Assembly: GCA_949752745.1 (NCBI GenBank)
Contig: OX457033.1
Span: 20,003,907-20,067,906 of the forward strand
DNA: 64,000 nt
Direction: 5' to 3'
Source of the DNA: Protula sp. h YS-2021
Lineage: Eukaryota; Annelida; Polychaeta; Sabellida; Serpulidae
Below the pieces are notes generated by a model. The model did no database searches. It was not told the origin of the DNA and saw nothing but the letters and a program-made list of their open reading frames with translations. This document shows positions 54,931 to 64,000 of the stretch, piece by piece (within the stretch, counting starts at the first letter, position 1; every line of letters begins with the position of its first letter). The translations under genes were made by a program, and so were the position numbers.

Positions 54931-56590
54931 TCCTGATTTGAAGCCACATGTTCTTTACAGTACGTGTTCTACGCTTTCCGTTGTTTGGATTTATTTTGAA
55001 ATCATTCGAACGCGGACAGGGGACAATATCAGTGCAGTGCTTTGTAAGTGCTCAAGGGAAGGGGATAGGGAGATTACCTTAACTCGCAACGCTTATACAG
55101 CCAATTACACAACTATGGCTTTCAACTAAAAAAATGAAGAAATTTCAAACCACAAACTGTTCACCAATAAAAACAAGTTAAATCATTAATAAGTTATATA
55201 TTATAACCGCATCTATCAAGTACCAATAACAAGTATCAGTTACTCTTTTACCACAGGTAATTACACAAAGTAATGCCTAATTAAGCAATTAAATGTTTGT
55301 GGTCTTAATCATCACAAACTGATCGAAAAGTACACGTTATATTGATTTTGTGTTCCCTTTTCATTTGTTTACTGTGTGTTTATTATTTTAATCCTTTATA
55401 CAAGAGGTATCCATATTCCCGTACAATAGTCTTTTATAAAACATTACGTATCAACTTCAACCGGAGTTGAAAAGTTTATTTGTGACAACTTAAAACTAAA
55501 AATTCCCCGTTAAAGCCAATTAAAATACAAACTAAAAAAACAAGAATTAGGGGTTTTCTCTCTTAACATATATATTTGTTAATCTCCAAACAATTATATT
55601 CAAAAGAAATCTGAATTGTCTTTTTCAAGGGTTGGATTTCTTTTGATATAGCTCTTTTCACAATTGCAGCCGTAGGAGATGTAATGGTTTTCCTGAGTTT
55701 CTCAGTGCAGAGCCATAAATGTGGAGAGTTTAGCTTTCAGAGTAAACCTTGACTTGTTTTTTTTTTACCTTTTCCTTCTTGTATGGACACTGTTATGGTT
55801 GTCTCACGCGCCAGTACCGTAGCATTTTGCCATGGCCGCCGAGACAAACGAGATAATGGTCAATGTCATAGCTTTCATTCCACAGAGAACAGGTGATCGC
55901 GTTCACCCAGCCGTTTCCGGGTTTCTGTATCCCAGCTCAACTGGCTTTTGTAATAATTCGATAAGTAGCTGTAGTTGAAAGCAAAACAGGTATATCTACT
56001 TGGCTCAGTAGATTCATACTTCATCCGCATTTTGGTCTAATAACCGATGTCCCGATTCTCGATATTGCGACACCGCAAGTTAATTCACTGTAGCGTTCGT
56101 GTTGAAATATAGACAATTGTATTCTACTGAAGTTTACTGATCTCAAAGCAGTTCTGTTCAGTGAATCGGGTCAGTTAAAGACTGTGAAATAACTGAAATA
56201 CAAACCAAAAGAAACGCCATTATTTTATTTAAACTCAGGTCCTAAATATTGACATACATAGCGGTCACAAAATGCACGTGCATTGTCTTAAAAGAGTCCA
56301 CTGTGTTTTCTACACGGAATGGCCAAGAATCTGAGCACACCAAACTTACAGTTGTTGCTAGAAATTTAATACTGTTTATCATACCAAAATTATATGTCTA
56401 GATTCTACGAGACTTTGCAATGTTGTCACATGCAAGTCATGCCTTGTCGTCTTCTACTTATAAAATATCCATCATTTTTAAACTTCCTTCTATATATTTT
56501 CCAAGATGGCAGCAGTCTCTGGGTGATGTTTGATTGGTCAGTATTAATTGTGTCAACATCCTTCACCAGAATGCTAAATTTGAACCGCCG
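54931..56590. other. Intergenic region, no gene seen
   Basis: AT-rich; only short ORFs without features. Confidence 0.5.
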
Positions 56591-56593
56591 AAG

Positions 56594-56641
56594 TCATAAT
56601 AATAATAATAATAACAATAATAATAATAATAATAATAATAT

Positions 56642-56677
<36 letters not shown>

Positions 56678-57360
56678 AGCTTTTATATAGCGCACAATCA
56701 AGTGATAAACTTGCTCAGTGCGCTTTACAAGCAGATTAACAGGAGCAAAATTTTGGAAACGTTGTGATAAAAGAGTGTGTTTTAAGTTTTTTATTAAAAA
56801 TATCAACAGTTTCGGAATTCTTTATTGAATTGAGAATCCGATTCCATACGACAGGAGCTGCATGGGAAAAACGCAGTCATCGGCGGTTTTCAATCTTTCT
56901 ATAGTCTTCGGAATACTAAGAAGGATTTGTGAATTTGAGCGTAGCAATCGCGTGTTCTGTTGCACGATTAACAGTTCGCGGAGGTAATCGAGCCCTTTTC
57001 CGTTCAGCGTTTTGTACATAATAAGGGCAATTTTGAACTGTATCCTGTAACGGACGGGCAACCAGTGAGGTTTAAATAATCCAAAGCTTATGTGGTCATT
57101 CTTTCTCAGACCTAGAACTAGTCTGGCCGCTTCATTTTGTAGGCGCTGTACTTTATCCAAAAGGTATTCATGAATACCGTATAAAGATCCATTAGCATAG
57201 TCTAATTGTGATGTGATTAATGCCTGAACAAGTGTTCGTATTGCATCTTCAGTTAGGTATGCCCGTATGGCTCGTACAATGCGTATGTTTGTATAACCTT
57301 TACGAAAAGTATGCTGCACGTTGTCAATCATAACTCCGAGATCACGAACGCGCGGTTTAG
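56594..57360 (-). mobile_element. 5'-truncated LINE (CR1/L2-like) 3' end
   Basis: Minus-strand frame 57331-56822 has RDLGVMID upstream, then LDYANGSLYGIHEYLLDKVQ, RLQNEAARLVLGLRKNDHIS, HWLPVRYRIQFKIALIMYKT: the conserved reverse-transcriptase C-terminal region of CR1/L2/Jockey-type LINEs. A frameshift after FPMQLLSYG moves to SHAAPVVWNRILNSI and later FNKKLKTHSF, the family's usual ending. The 3' tail has TGCGCTATATAAAAGC and ends in (ATG)n(ATT)n, a simple-repeat tail. Truncated and broken. Confidence 0.85.
56598..56679. repeat. (AAT)n(CAT)n microsatellite at LINE tail
   Basis: AAT repeats followed by CAT repeats at the LINE 3' end. Confidence 0.95.
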
Positions 57361-58760
57361 CGCTAAAGTAATATTTCCTCTCTTAATTAACAGCGTGATA
57401 AAAGTGTTAACTTTACAATATATTATCACATTATTGTTAAGTTTTAACAATACATATCATAGCCATACAGAGTAGGTTATTTCGCAAACACACAAAAAAA
57501 AAAAGAAAAATAATGAAACTCAGTCGTTTTTAAATTTGCATATATAAGAATATTAGAGCCCTTATTTTTCCGAAAATATTTCGTTGTAATATTCTTTAAT
57601 ATCATGCCAAAACACACCAAATAGATTTAAAATTCATTGATAAGATTGCATAAGTTTTACATTGACATTGTCTGCTATCAGTATTTTTATAAAAGCACCA
57701 ACCATTCGTCAGTCTAATAACAAAAAGCACAAAGATTTACATAAAACAGGTGAAATGTGTATCGTGTCAATCGTGTGTTTTAAAAGATTTTTTCTTTTCA
57801 ACGAAAAATACTTAACGTATATGCTTAAACAAATTAAACGCAAAACTGCTTTCATTACCAGACTGAGTTGTGCACTTTGGATAAATATGTCTGTTAATAG
57901 AACTGAGCGTCCTTCTTATTCATTTCTTTTTATTTAGAATCGTTAATGCTAGAGTACCTTTCACCGATAAATCCCTCATATCTTTGTTTAAGTTGAATTG
58001 AAAATTTTCTTGCATTGGCTTATCTTTTATTCAAAACTGATTTTTTACTTAATTTTTGGTATTGCACATTTTCTGTAATCATATGGTCAAAATACAATGT
58101 TCGTACACGACACACACTCCAATTTAACCTTTGGCAACGTTTGTGATAACCCTGTGTAAAGTAAGAACATGGTCTATTATATTTTGTTAAAGATTTTATA
58201 AAGGCTTTAAGAGTTATACTCATTCCCCGTACACTAACTTCTTTTTCCAGAAAAGGCAGTTAATTTTTGACAAAGTGTTACAAAGGGTATACAGACAAAC
58301 CATTTAACAAAGATGGACAACCCAATTTCATTTACTTATCAACTTTCAATAAACTGCTTAATCATGTTTCTAGCTACGCTCCTTCTGTTCTGAATTATCA
58401 AGATATACTGGATTGGAGATATTAATGTACAAATTGGGTGCCCATGACTTTTTATAGCATTGAATGAGATATTCTTTTTGAACAATACACCTTTGTAAAA
58501 TTTACTCTAAAACAAAACCCCTATTCCCGAAATTACATAAATTACATATTTATCAGTATAGGTACAGATAGCATATACGTTACTGTGAACATGTAAAGAA
58601 AATCACAAAGATTCTTAAACTGAAAAAGGATGTGTATAGTTTTGCCCCTACAACTTCTTTGGGACTTGGAGTATATTCTTATGTAACCCCAGTTTTTCTT
58701 TTGTTTGCTTGTTTGTTTGTTTTTTGAACGCTTGGCAACATTTGGTGCTCCTAAAGTAAC
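57361..58760. other. Intergenic region between LINE fragments
   Basis: AT-rich with no supported gene. Confidence 0.5.
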
Positions 58761-58767
58761 TACCTAA

Positions 58768-59160
58768 GGTTCGACCCTCTTTCTTCTCTACATAAATGAC
58801 ATCATCAATAGTTTGAATAGTGATATTCTCCTGTTTGCCGACGATTGCCTCCTCTTCAAATAATAATGCAGCGTCTCTGACCTATTACTCCTATATATGG
58901 ACATGCACAAACTCAAGTTGTCTATTGACTGGCAAAAAGCCTTCAATTTCAGAAAATACGATGGTATATCAGTTAAACCTAAGACGTGGAAAGCCCACCA
59001 CTACGACATCGTATAGCGTTTCGATGGACTAGCCACATAAATGATATCAATACAGAAGCTCAAAAGATTCTTGGCATTCGCCGAAGAAACCTCAACAAGG
59101 ATCCAGACAAAGTTAGAGCTAATGATTTCATCATCCTTGTTCTGTTAGAATACTATTAAT
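58768..59160 (+). pseudogene. Decayed LINE reverse transcriptase fragment
   Basis: Frame at 58768 reads GSTLFLLYINDIINSLNSDI then LLFADDCLLFK before stops; FADD is the RT catalytic motif, and LLYINDI the usual preceding block. Near 59058-59150 another frame gives QKILGIRRRNLNKDPDKVRA ... LEYY, the 'LGF.RRNL..C...VK..AY..LVRP.LEY' block. Opposite strand to the LINE at 56.6-57.4 kb. Ends ~110 bp before the Ngaro-type element. Confidence 0.8.
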
Positions 59161-59269
59161 TATTTTAGCAAATGCTGACCCAAAGATCATCAATTTCTTA
59201 CTGGTTACTTCATGTTGACTTAGAATCAACTGATTGTTTCATACGCAAATTTTTTGTTGGACAAAATGT

Positions 59270-59345
59270 GAAATTGTAGTTACAAGGGGTTTAGTTGTGG
59301 AAATAGTCTTTGCGCATGCGCAAAGGGTCATATCCTGTGTTAACG
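59270..59345 (+). repeat. Split direct repeat A1
   Basis: 76 bp, identical to A2. Contains the perfect 18-bp palindrome CTTTGCGCATGCGCAAAG (59308-59325). Confidence 0.95.
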
Positions 59346-59402
59346 TCAGCATATCGTTCACAGATATCAAATGGTATGTAAAAATCCTCAATTATCTGCG
59401 TT

Positions 59403-60224
59403 ATGGAGGCAGCTATTGAAAACTTAACTGCAAAGTTCGACAGTTTAGAAACACAGATAAAAGATCATATCAAACAGAGTGATTATAAATACGAATTGTT
59501 CAAAGAAAACGTTGAAAAACAAATAAGTGATATTAGTAACAAGGATGATTCTCGCTTATATGACAGTGACCGTATTTCCAGTTCACGTTCGCGCATGGAC
59601 GCACAGCGCTCTGTAGCTAGCGCCCTCGGTTCGTCGTATTCTCGGCCCACCGAGACCAGTAAAGACACATTTTCTGAAGTGTTTGAGGAATTCAACGTCG
59701 TAAGGGACTCGTTAAGCAAAGTTAAACTTCCAGCAGAGCTAAAATTCAGTCCAAATATAACTGGAATTAATAGCGAGGATAAAGGCGCCTATCGAATAAT
59801 TAAAAGCTCTGCGTCGTTTGTAGAGTCTAACCTGAAAATAATCGGATTGATTAAAAGTGGAGAAATTAAATCTCTCGACGAGGCTTTAGAGGACTTGATA
59901 ATTTGCAATACTGCGCATATCAAGAGCCTCAAAGAGGAGCATGCCACACTTTTAGTACAAGGGAAGTTTAACAAGGACACAGCTTTTATGTACAAAGCAC
60001 TTAGAAAGGATAATAGCTCCTTTACTTCTGATTCGTTAGAAACGTTACAACTTGCTGCAAATCTTACCCAATACAACAGAAGAGATACCGATCAACACCG
60101 TGGTAGAGGACGTGGTCGCGCTAACTTCCGTGGACGTTACCGGGGTCGTGGGTCGTACGACGTCTTCAACCGATTTGTTCAGCAAGACATCCCACGAGAC
60201 AACAGACAACCGGAAGACAATTAA
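59403..60224 (+). CDS. Gag-like ORF1 of Ngaro-type element
   Basis: 273-residue protein. N-terminus MEAAIENLTAKFDSLETQIK and following residues form a predicted coiled coil (about 1-45); a Ser-rich linker follows, then a helical middle region (110-225). The C-terminus is RG-rich (HRGRGRGRANFRGRYRGRG, about 235-257), a typical RNA-binding tail replacing a CCHC knuckle. The position 58 bp after A1 and before the RT ORF suits a nucleocapsid-like role; function inferred. Confidence 0.8.
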   Translation: MEAAIENLTAKFDSLETQIKDHIKQSDYKYELFKENVEKQISDISNKDDSRLYDSDRISSSRSRMDAQRSVASALGSSYSRPTETSKDTFSEVFEEFNVVRDSLSKVKLPAELKFSPNITGINSEDKGAYRIIKSSASFVESNLKIIGLIKSGEIKSLDEALEDLIICNTAHIKSLKEEHATLLVQGKFNKDTAFMYKALRKDNSSFTSDSLETLQLAANLTQYNRRDTDQHRGRGRGRANFRGRYRGRGSYDVFNRFVQQDIPRDNRQPEDN

Positions 60225-60401
60225 TCTTGTGACATATTCCATGACTTTGTTTATTTTTTACCGTCTGGTATTTGATACAGTATTTTAATTCAGCATAGCC
60301 ACTGGTTCCCATAGCATTATTTTGAAAATGTACTTCTTTGTTTACTAGTTCTTAATGTGAACTGCCATTTTTTTCATGTAGCCTAAGTTGCATTTATTAT
60401 C

Positions 60402-62297
60402 ATGTACTGCTATATCGTTCAATGGCTGATAATGTGTTTCGTTGCGAACTCGCTCAGGGATAATTACGAGGCTTGGTCAAATATTTGTGATAACCCTGTC
60501 ATTTTAGATTGGATAGCCAATGGTGTGCCTTTACCATTTGTAAACAAACCGGAATCTTTTGAGATTCCGAATAGATCTCTAAGCAGTGAACACGAAAAGT
60601 TCATCGACGATGAGATTAGCCATTTACTAGATATTAAAGCTATTGCCAAGGTTAACCACAAACCTACGTGTGTGTCGCCAATTCACTGCGTTAGCAAGAA
60701 ATCGGGTAAATTTAGACTTATTGTTGATTTACGCGAAATTAACAGGCATTGTGTTGTTCCAAAATTCACAAATGAGAATATTGAACATGTTTGTGATATC
60801 ATACAGAACGATGATGACCTAGTCACCGTTGATTTAGAAAATGGATTTTTTCATGTAGGTGTAAATCCTGAATTTAGAGACTATCTGGGTATAAAATGGA
60901 AAGGTCGGTATTATGTGTGGAACGTACTTCCGTTCGGTCTCGGGGCAAGCCCCTATTACTTCCACAAAGTGCTAAGACCAGTTATTCAATTTCTCAGACA
61001 GTTGGGCCTGCGAATAGTGTTCTATGTGGACGACGGGATATTAATGTCGAAAATAATGGACGGTCATTTGAAAACAATGTTGACAACCCTCAAAAGGTTA
61101 GGCTGGTTCATAAATTACAAAAAGTCAGCCCTACTTCCGGTAAAAACAGTAGAATTTATAGGTTATCGGATTCACTCTTCAAGCCGAAATCAACTTCCAT
61201 TCATTCAGGTACCGGTGAAACGAATAAGGAAACTGAAATACGATATAAACAGGATCCTGAAAAACAATGCTGTGAAGGCCAGAAAGCTGGCTTGCATAGC
61301 TGGTCAGTGCATCTCCATGACCCGTGTCATTTTACCCGGAAAACTTCTTCTCCGGAATGCTTATCGTCTCTTAGCGACCAAAGTGACGTGGTCACAAAAC
61401 CTAATTATCGACAGTTCTACGAAAAAAGATCTAGAGTGGTGGTTACAAGCCCTCAAAGGATGGAACGGTTGCCCCATAAAACCGAAATCCATAGATCTTC
61501 AAATAACAACCGATGCGAGTTCGACAGGCTGGGGAGGTTTTACGGGGCATTTTCAAGCAGCCGGATTTTGGAACAAAAGGATGAGCTACAAGTCTTCGAA
61601 TTACAGGGAAATGATGGCAATACTACTGACTCTAAAATCCTTCAGACATCTCACCAAAAACAAAGTGGTTCATGTATTATCGGACAATATAACAGCAATA
61701 GCAAACACAAACCATTTAGGTTCACCTCACAAAGAGCTTTCACAATTAGCGCGGGCGATTTGGGCAGAAGCGTACACAAACGGAACGCACCTAATTTGTT
61801 CTCATATTTCCGGGGTACAGAACGGTCTGGCGGACGAGTTATCAAGGTTGCCGAAAAAATACGAGTGGGAAATTCACCCAAGTCTTTTTCACCTTATAGA
61901 CTTAATGTGGGGACCACATACGATCGACAGGTTTGCCACAATGACCAATACAAAGTTACCCAGATACAACAGCAGATTCCTCGATCCGTTTTCTGCAGGA
62001 GTGAACGCGCTCGCCCAAACGGACTGGCAAAAAGAAAACAATTTCGTCAACCCACCATTTTGCCTACTTGGAAAAGTATTAAATTTGATAGAAGATCAAA
62101 AATGCACCGCAACTGTCATAGCCCCGATATGGAAAGCACAGATCTGGTATCAAAAACTGAAAAGAATGTCCATTGCACAACCAATACGACTGCCAAAGAG
62201 AGTAAACACAACACTTCGCCCAGGTCACGTGATAGAGCCTCAGAAAAACAAGAAATGGCGGATGTGTGCTTGGCGTCTATCTGGTGCGAACATGTAA
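60402..62297 (+). CDS. Reverse transcriptase-RNase H polyprotein (ORF2)
   Basis: 631 residues. RT motifs: FRLIVDLREIN (104-114), VDLENGFFHV (143-152), LPFGLGASP (176-184), FYVDDGILM (207-215) with the catalytic YVDD at 208-211, GWFINYKKS (234-242). DIRS-type RNase H: TTDASSTGWGGF with D371, E403 in YREMMA, D428 in LSDN, and D478 in NGLADELSR. Synthesises and degrades the RNA:DNA hybrid during element copying. The first ATG (MYCYIVQW) is hydrophobic and may not be the true start; ATG at 60432 (MCFVANSL) is an alternative. Its last 43 nt overlap the recombinase ORF in another frame. Confidence 0.93.
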   Translation: MYCYIVQWLIMCFVANSLRDNYEAWSNICDNPVILDWIANGVPLPFVNKPESFEIPNRSLSSEHEKFIDDEISHLLDIKAIAKVNHKPTCVSPIHCVSKKSGKFRLIVDLREINRHCVVPKFTNENIEHVCDIIQNDDDLVTVDLENGFFHVGVNPEFRDYLGIKWKGRYYVWNVLPFGLGASPYYFHKVLRPVIQFLRQLGLRIVFYVDDGILMSKIMDGHLKTMLTTLKRLGWFINYKKSALLPVKTVEFIGYRIHSSSRNQLPFIQVPVKRIRKLKYDINRILKNNAVKARKLACIAGQCISMTRVILPGKLLLRNAYRLLATKVTWSQNLIIDSSTKKDLEWWLQALKGWNGCPIKPKSIDLQITTDASSTGWGGFTGHFQAAGFWNKRMSYKSSNYREMMAILLTLKSFRHLTKNKVVHVLSDNITAIANTNHLGSPHKELSQLARAIWAEAYTNGTHLICSHISGVQNGLADELSRLPKKYEWEIHPSLFHLIDLMWGPHTIDRFATMTNTKLPRYNSRFLDPFSAGVNALAQTDWQKENNFVNPPFCLLGKVLNLIEDQKCTATVIAPIWKAQIWYQKLKRMSIAQPIRLPKRVNTTLRPGHVIEPQKNKKWRMCAWRLSGANM

Positions 62298-63304
62298 TCT
62301 CAAAAGGTTGGCCACTGGAAGCTGCTCTGCGGATACCGTTTTGTGTGGCTCGGTCAACCATGGTTTCGTACAATAGGGTCCTAACGAAATTCCACAGATA
62401 CTGTGTAGAAAATAATGTCAGTCAGTCAAAATCGGAATCAGTAGTTGCCGCTTTTATGTGCGAGATTGCGCAAAATTCAGACAGACCAAGATCTGTTCTA
62501 CGTACAACCCGTGCTGCCCTGAATCACTTATTCAACTTGACAGGTGGCCCAAATCCTTTGCTTAGTCCAAATATTATCAATTTGGAAACTGCACTTGTAA
62601 AGAGTGGAACGTTATCTCCACTTAACAGGTCATCAGTTATGCCGGTCAAACCCTTTTATTCGCTATTCGAACAAATGGGCGAAAATAGAGCAATGGCCAT
62701 AAAATTATTGAGGCTAAAATGCATAACTCTGCTAGCTTTGTCGATGATGCTACGCCCTTCCGATATCGCACCGAAAGCTGTCCACGTTGGGACAACCGAT
62801 TGTGAAGATTCGAGATTCATACTGTCAGTAGAACAAGTCAAATTTGAAGAGGATGGTAAAATGACAATAACTTTCTTCGGTATTAAAAATGATACCCATC
62901 GTGAAGGTTTTGAGGTCACCATACCACCATCGAGTATACCGGTATTAGACCCAATCAGCTGTTTAAAGACCTACATCGAGAGGACAGACCATTTGCGACA
63001 GCCATTTGGACTCCCGGCACGTTCGCCTCTTTTCATTCAGCTTTGTAAGCCGTACGGACCAATCTCAGCTTCAACGGTGGCTAATATCTTAAATGAGGCT
63101 ATAACTTTAGCCGGGCTCGATAATCGAGGTTTTTCGGCAAAATCTTTCCGCCCAACGGGCGCTACGATATCAATAGAGTCCGATGTCCCCCCTGAGTTAG
63201 TTATGAAAATTGGCCGTTGGAAGACACGGGAAGTGTTTTTCAATAACTATGTACACAAAGTCGTACCGGAAGTGTTCGTCGACAATATTTTGTTACATGA
63301 GTAA
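62255..63304 (+). CDS. Tyrosine recombinase (ORF3)
   Basis: 349 residues from ATG 62255 (MADVCLAS...), in a frame that is open much further upstream only as a shadow of the RT ORF. N-terminal SAM-like core-binding region (about 35-110) includes ARSTMVSYNRVLTKFHRYC. Catalytic region: R167 in MMLRPSD, K-x-x-R at 296-299 in SAKSFRPTGAT (Lys where many family members have His), R321/W322 in GRW, and the nucleophile Y332 in FFNNYVH. It would join the cDNA circle into the genome without a target duplication. Confidence 0.93.
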   Translation: MADVCLASIWCEHVISKGWPLEAALRIPFCVARSTMVSYNRVLTKFHRYCVENNVSQSKSESVVAAFMCEIAQNSDRPRSVLRTTRAALNHLFNLTGGPNPLLSPNIINLETALVKSGTLSPLNRSSVMPVKPFYSLFEQMGENRAMAIKLLRLKCITLLALSMMLRPSDIAPKAVHVGTTDCEDSRFILSVEQVKFEEDGKMTITFFGIKNDTHREGFEVTIPPSSIPVLDPISCLKTYIERTDHLRQPFGLPARSPLFIQLCKPYGPISASTVANILNEAITLAGLDNRGFSAKSFRPTGATISIESDVPPELVMKIGRWKTREVFFNNYVHKVVPEVFVDNILLHE

Positions 63305-63380
63305 ACCTAATTATAACCATAATACTGTATAATTACCCATCCGTTTTATGTTAAGAAATGCGTAATTTAATCTCTCTATT

Positions 63381-63460
63381 AGGCTGGTTAAGTATATAAT
63401 CGTTTTATTCACTTAACCCCACTTTACACTTAAACTCCGCAGTAACGCAAGTTTGGGAAA
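63381..63460 (+). repeat. Split direct repeat B1
   Basis: 80 bp, identical to B2. Carries inverted GGTTAAGT ... ACTTAACC around TATATAATCG, a plausible recombinase-binding or promoter site. Confidence 0.95.
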
Positions 63461-63532
63461 TTGTAGTTACAAGGGGTTTAGTTGTGGAAATAGTCTTTGC
63501 GCATGCGCAAAGGGTCATATCCTGTGTTAACG
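63457..63532 (+). repeat. Split direct repeat A2
   Basis: Identical to A1; begins in the last 4 bases (GAAA) of B1. Confidence 0.95.
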
Positions 63533-63634
63533 GTAAAATTGTGCTATTGACATGTCTTCTGATTTCGTACCGTTTTTAGGCTTATGACATAGCATTATTG
63601 TGAATGATTGTGCTGACGTATAATTCGGGAATAC

Positions 63635-63714
63635 AGGCTGGTTAAGTATATAATCGTTTTATTCACTTAACCCCACTTTACACTTAAACTCCGCAGTAAC
63701 GCAAGTTTGGGAAA
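63635..63714 (+). repeat. Split direct repeat B2
   Basis: Identical to B1; right end of the element at GAAA. A unique 102-bp segment lies between A2 and B2. Confidence 0.95.
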
Positions 63715-64000
63715 CCCATGAACAGACAAGTAGACTTCCTGGTTGTAAAATATAAAATTATTTTTTGAAGCTGTTTAAAAACAGCTCATAAGCAAGCTTT
63801 AATGCTTAATATGTAAGTATTTCTACCTCATCATGACTTAAAGTGCCATATGGATTAGTTATGTTTGTGTGCACCAGAGATATGGGCATTTTGTGGGCGA
63901 TAATATAGAAACCAAAAGCTTCAGACAAGTGAAGTACACGTACTCGTACCCAGTTTAAACAAAATCACTTTCGGCGTTCTGAATAAAATGCGCAAAAAAT
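63715..64000. other. Right flank of the retrotransposon
   Basis: AT-rich sequence, nothing recognised. Confidence 0.5.

Larger units (their letters stand above)
59270..63714 (+). mobile_element. Ngaro-type tyrosine-recombinase retrotransposon, apparently complete
   Basis: Split direct repeats in order A1 (59270-59345), three ORFs, B1 (63381-63460), A2 (63457-63532), B2 (63635-63714). A copies are 76 bp and B copies 80 bp, each pair identical by eye. This A1-ORFs-B1-A2-B2 plan is known for Ngaro and PAT elements, which copy through a circle joined by a tyrosine recombinase; no methyltransferase domain is seen, favouring Ngaro. All three ORFs are open. B1 and A2 overlap by GAAA, and the same GAAA marks the outer edges (after AATGT on the left, before CCCATG on the right), so no target duplication is made. 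Confidence 0.9.

Noticed and set aside
60896..62254. The recombinase frame upstream of 62255 as part of the protein
   Set aside because: It overlaps the conserved RT and RNase H motifs in another frame and has no recombinase features.

Overview
This window is invertebrate nuclear DNA. Most genes are split by introns with GT..AG junctions and in-register phases. Intergenic sequence is AT-rich and loaded with mini- and satellite repeats, non-LTR (LINE) remnants and tyrosine-recombinase retrotransposons. The HSPA12-like gene pair in tandem and the repeat style suggest a lophotrochozoan, probably a mollusc; that placement is inference. No bacterial operon, rRNA, tRNA or CRISPR array was found.

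Layout: 1-4.06 kb is a direct duplication (~2.45 kb period) carrying the 3' exon of two HSPA12-like HSP70-family genes. 6.43-8.07 kb is a ~23-bp minisatellite that happens to be open in several frames. 8.65-9.75 kb holds a diverged repeat pair. 10.36-15.68 kb is a 5.3-kb near-perfect palindrome with arms of ~2.5 kb, a 220-bp spacer, a 6-bp target duplication (CCCATC) and AGT...ACT ends. Each arm carries one transcription unit (TATA box, C2H2 zinc-finger/acidic reading frame interrupted by the same two stops, polyA signal) framed by GAACATGTTC-type arrays. 17.35-21.07 kb is a multi-exon membrane-protein gene of unknown family. 24.1-26.2 kb has a decayed ankyrin-repeat gene and membrane-segment fragments.

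28.7-42.6 kb is the best-supported host gene: an SRBD1 (Tex-family, S1 RNA-binding) gene on the minus strand. I could join 20 exons in consistent phase, covering the Tex N-terminal helical region, the YqgF/RuvX-like fold, the helix-hairpin-helix region and the C-terminal S1 domain. Its introns contain a 67-bp minisatellite, a ~145-bp satellite with dimeric higher-order structure and a nested MITE, and a ~52-bp CG-containing repeat.

45-59 kb is mostly non-coding with mobile-element debris: a DIRS-like fragment, two LINE fragments, a 180-bp direct-repeat pair around a small membrane-protein ORF, and microsatellites. 59.27-63.71 kb is an apparently complete Ngaro-type tyrosine-recombinase retrotransposon (Gag-like ORF, RT-RNase H ORF, overlapping recombinase ORF) with A1-ORFs-B1-A2-B2 split direct repeats meeting at a shared GAAA.

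The most unusual object is the 5.3-kb palindrome. Its 6-bp target duplication and 5'-AG ends are reminiscent of Polinton/Maverick integration, but it carries none of the Polinton core genes.
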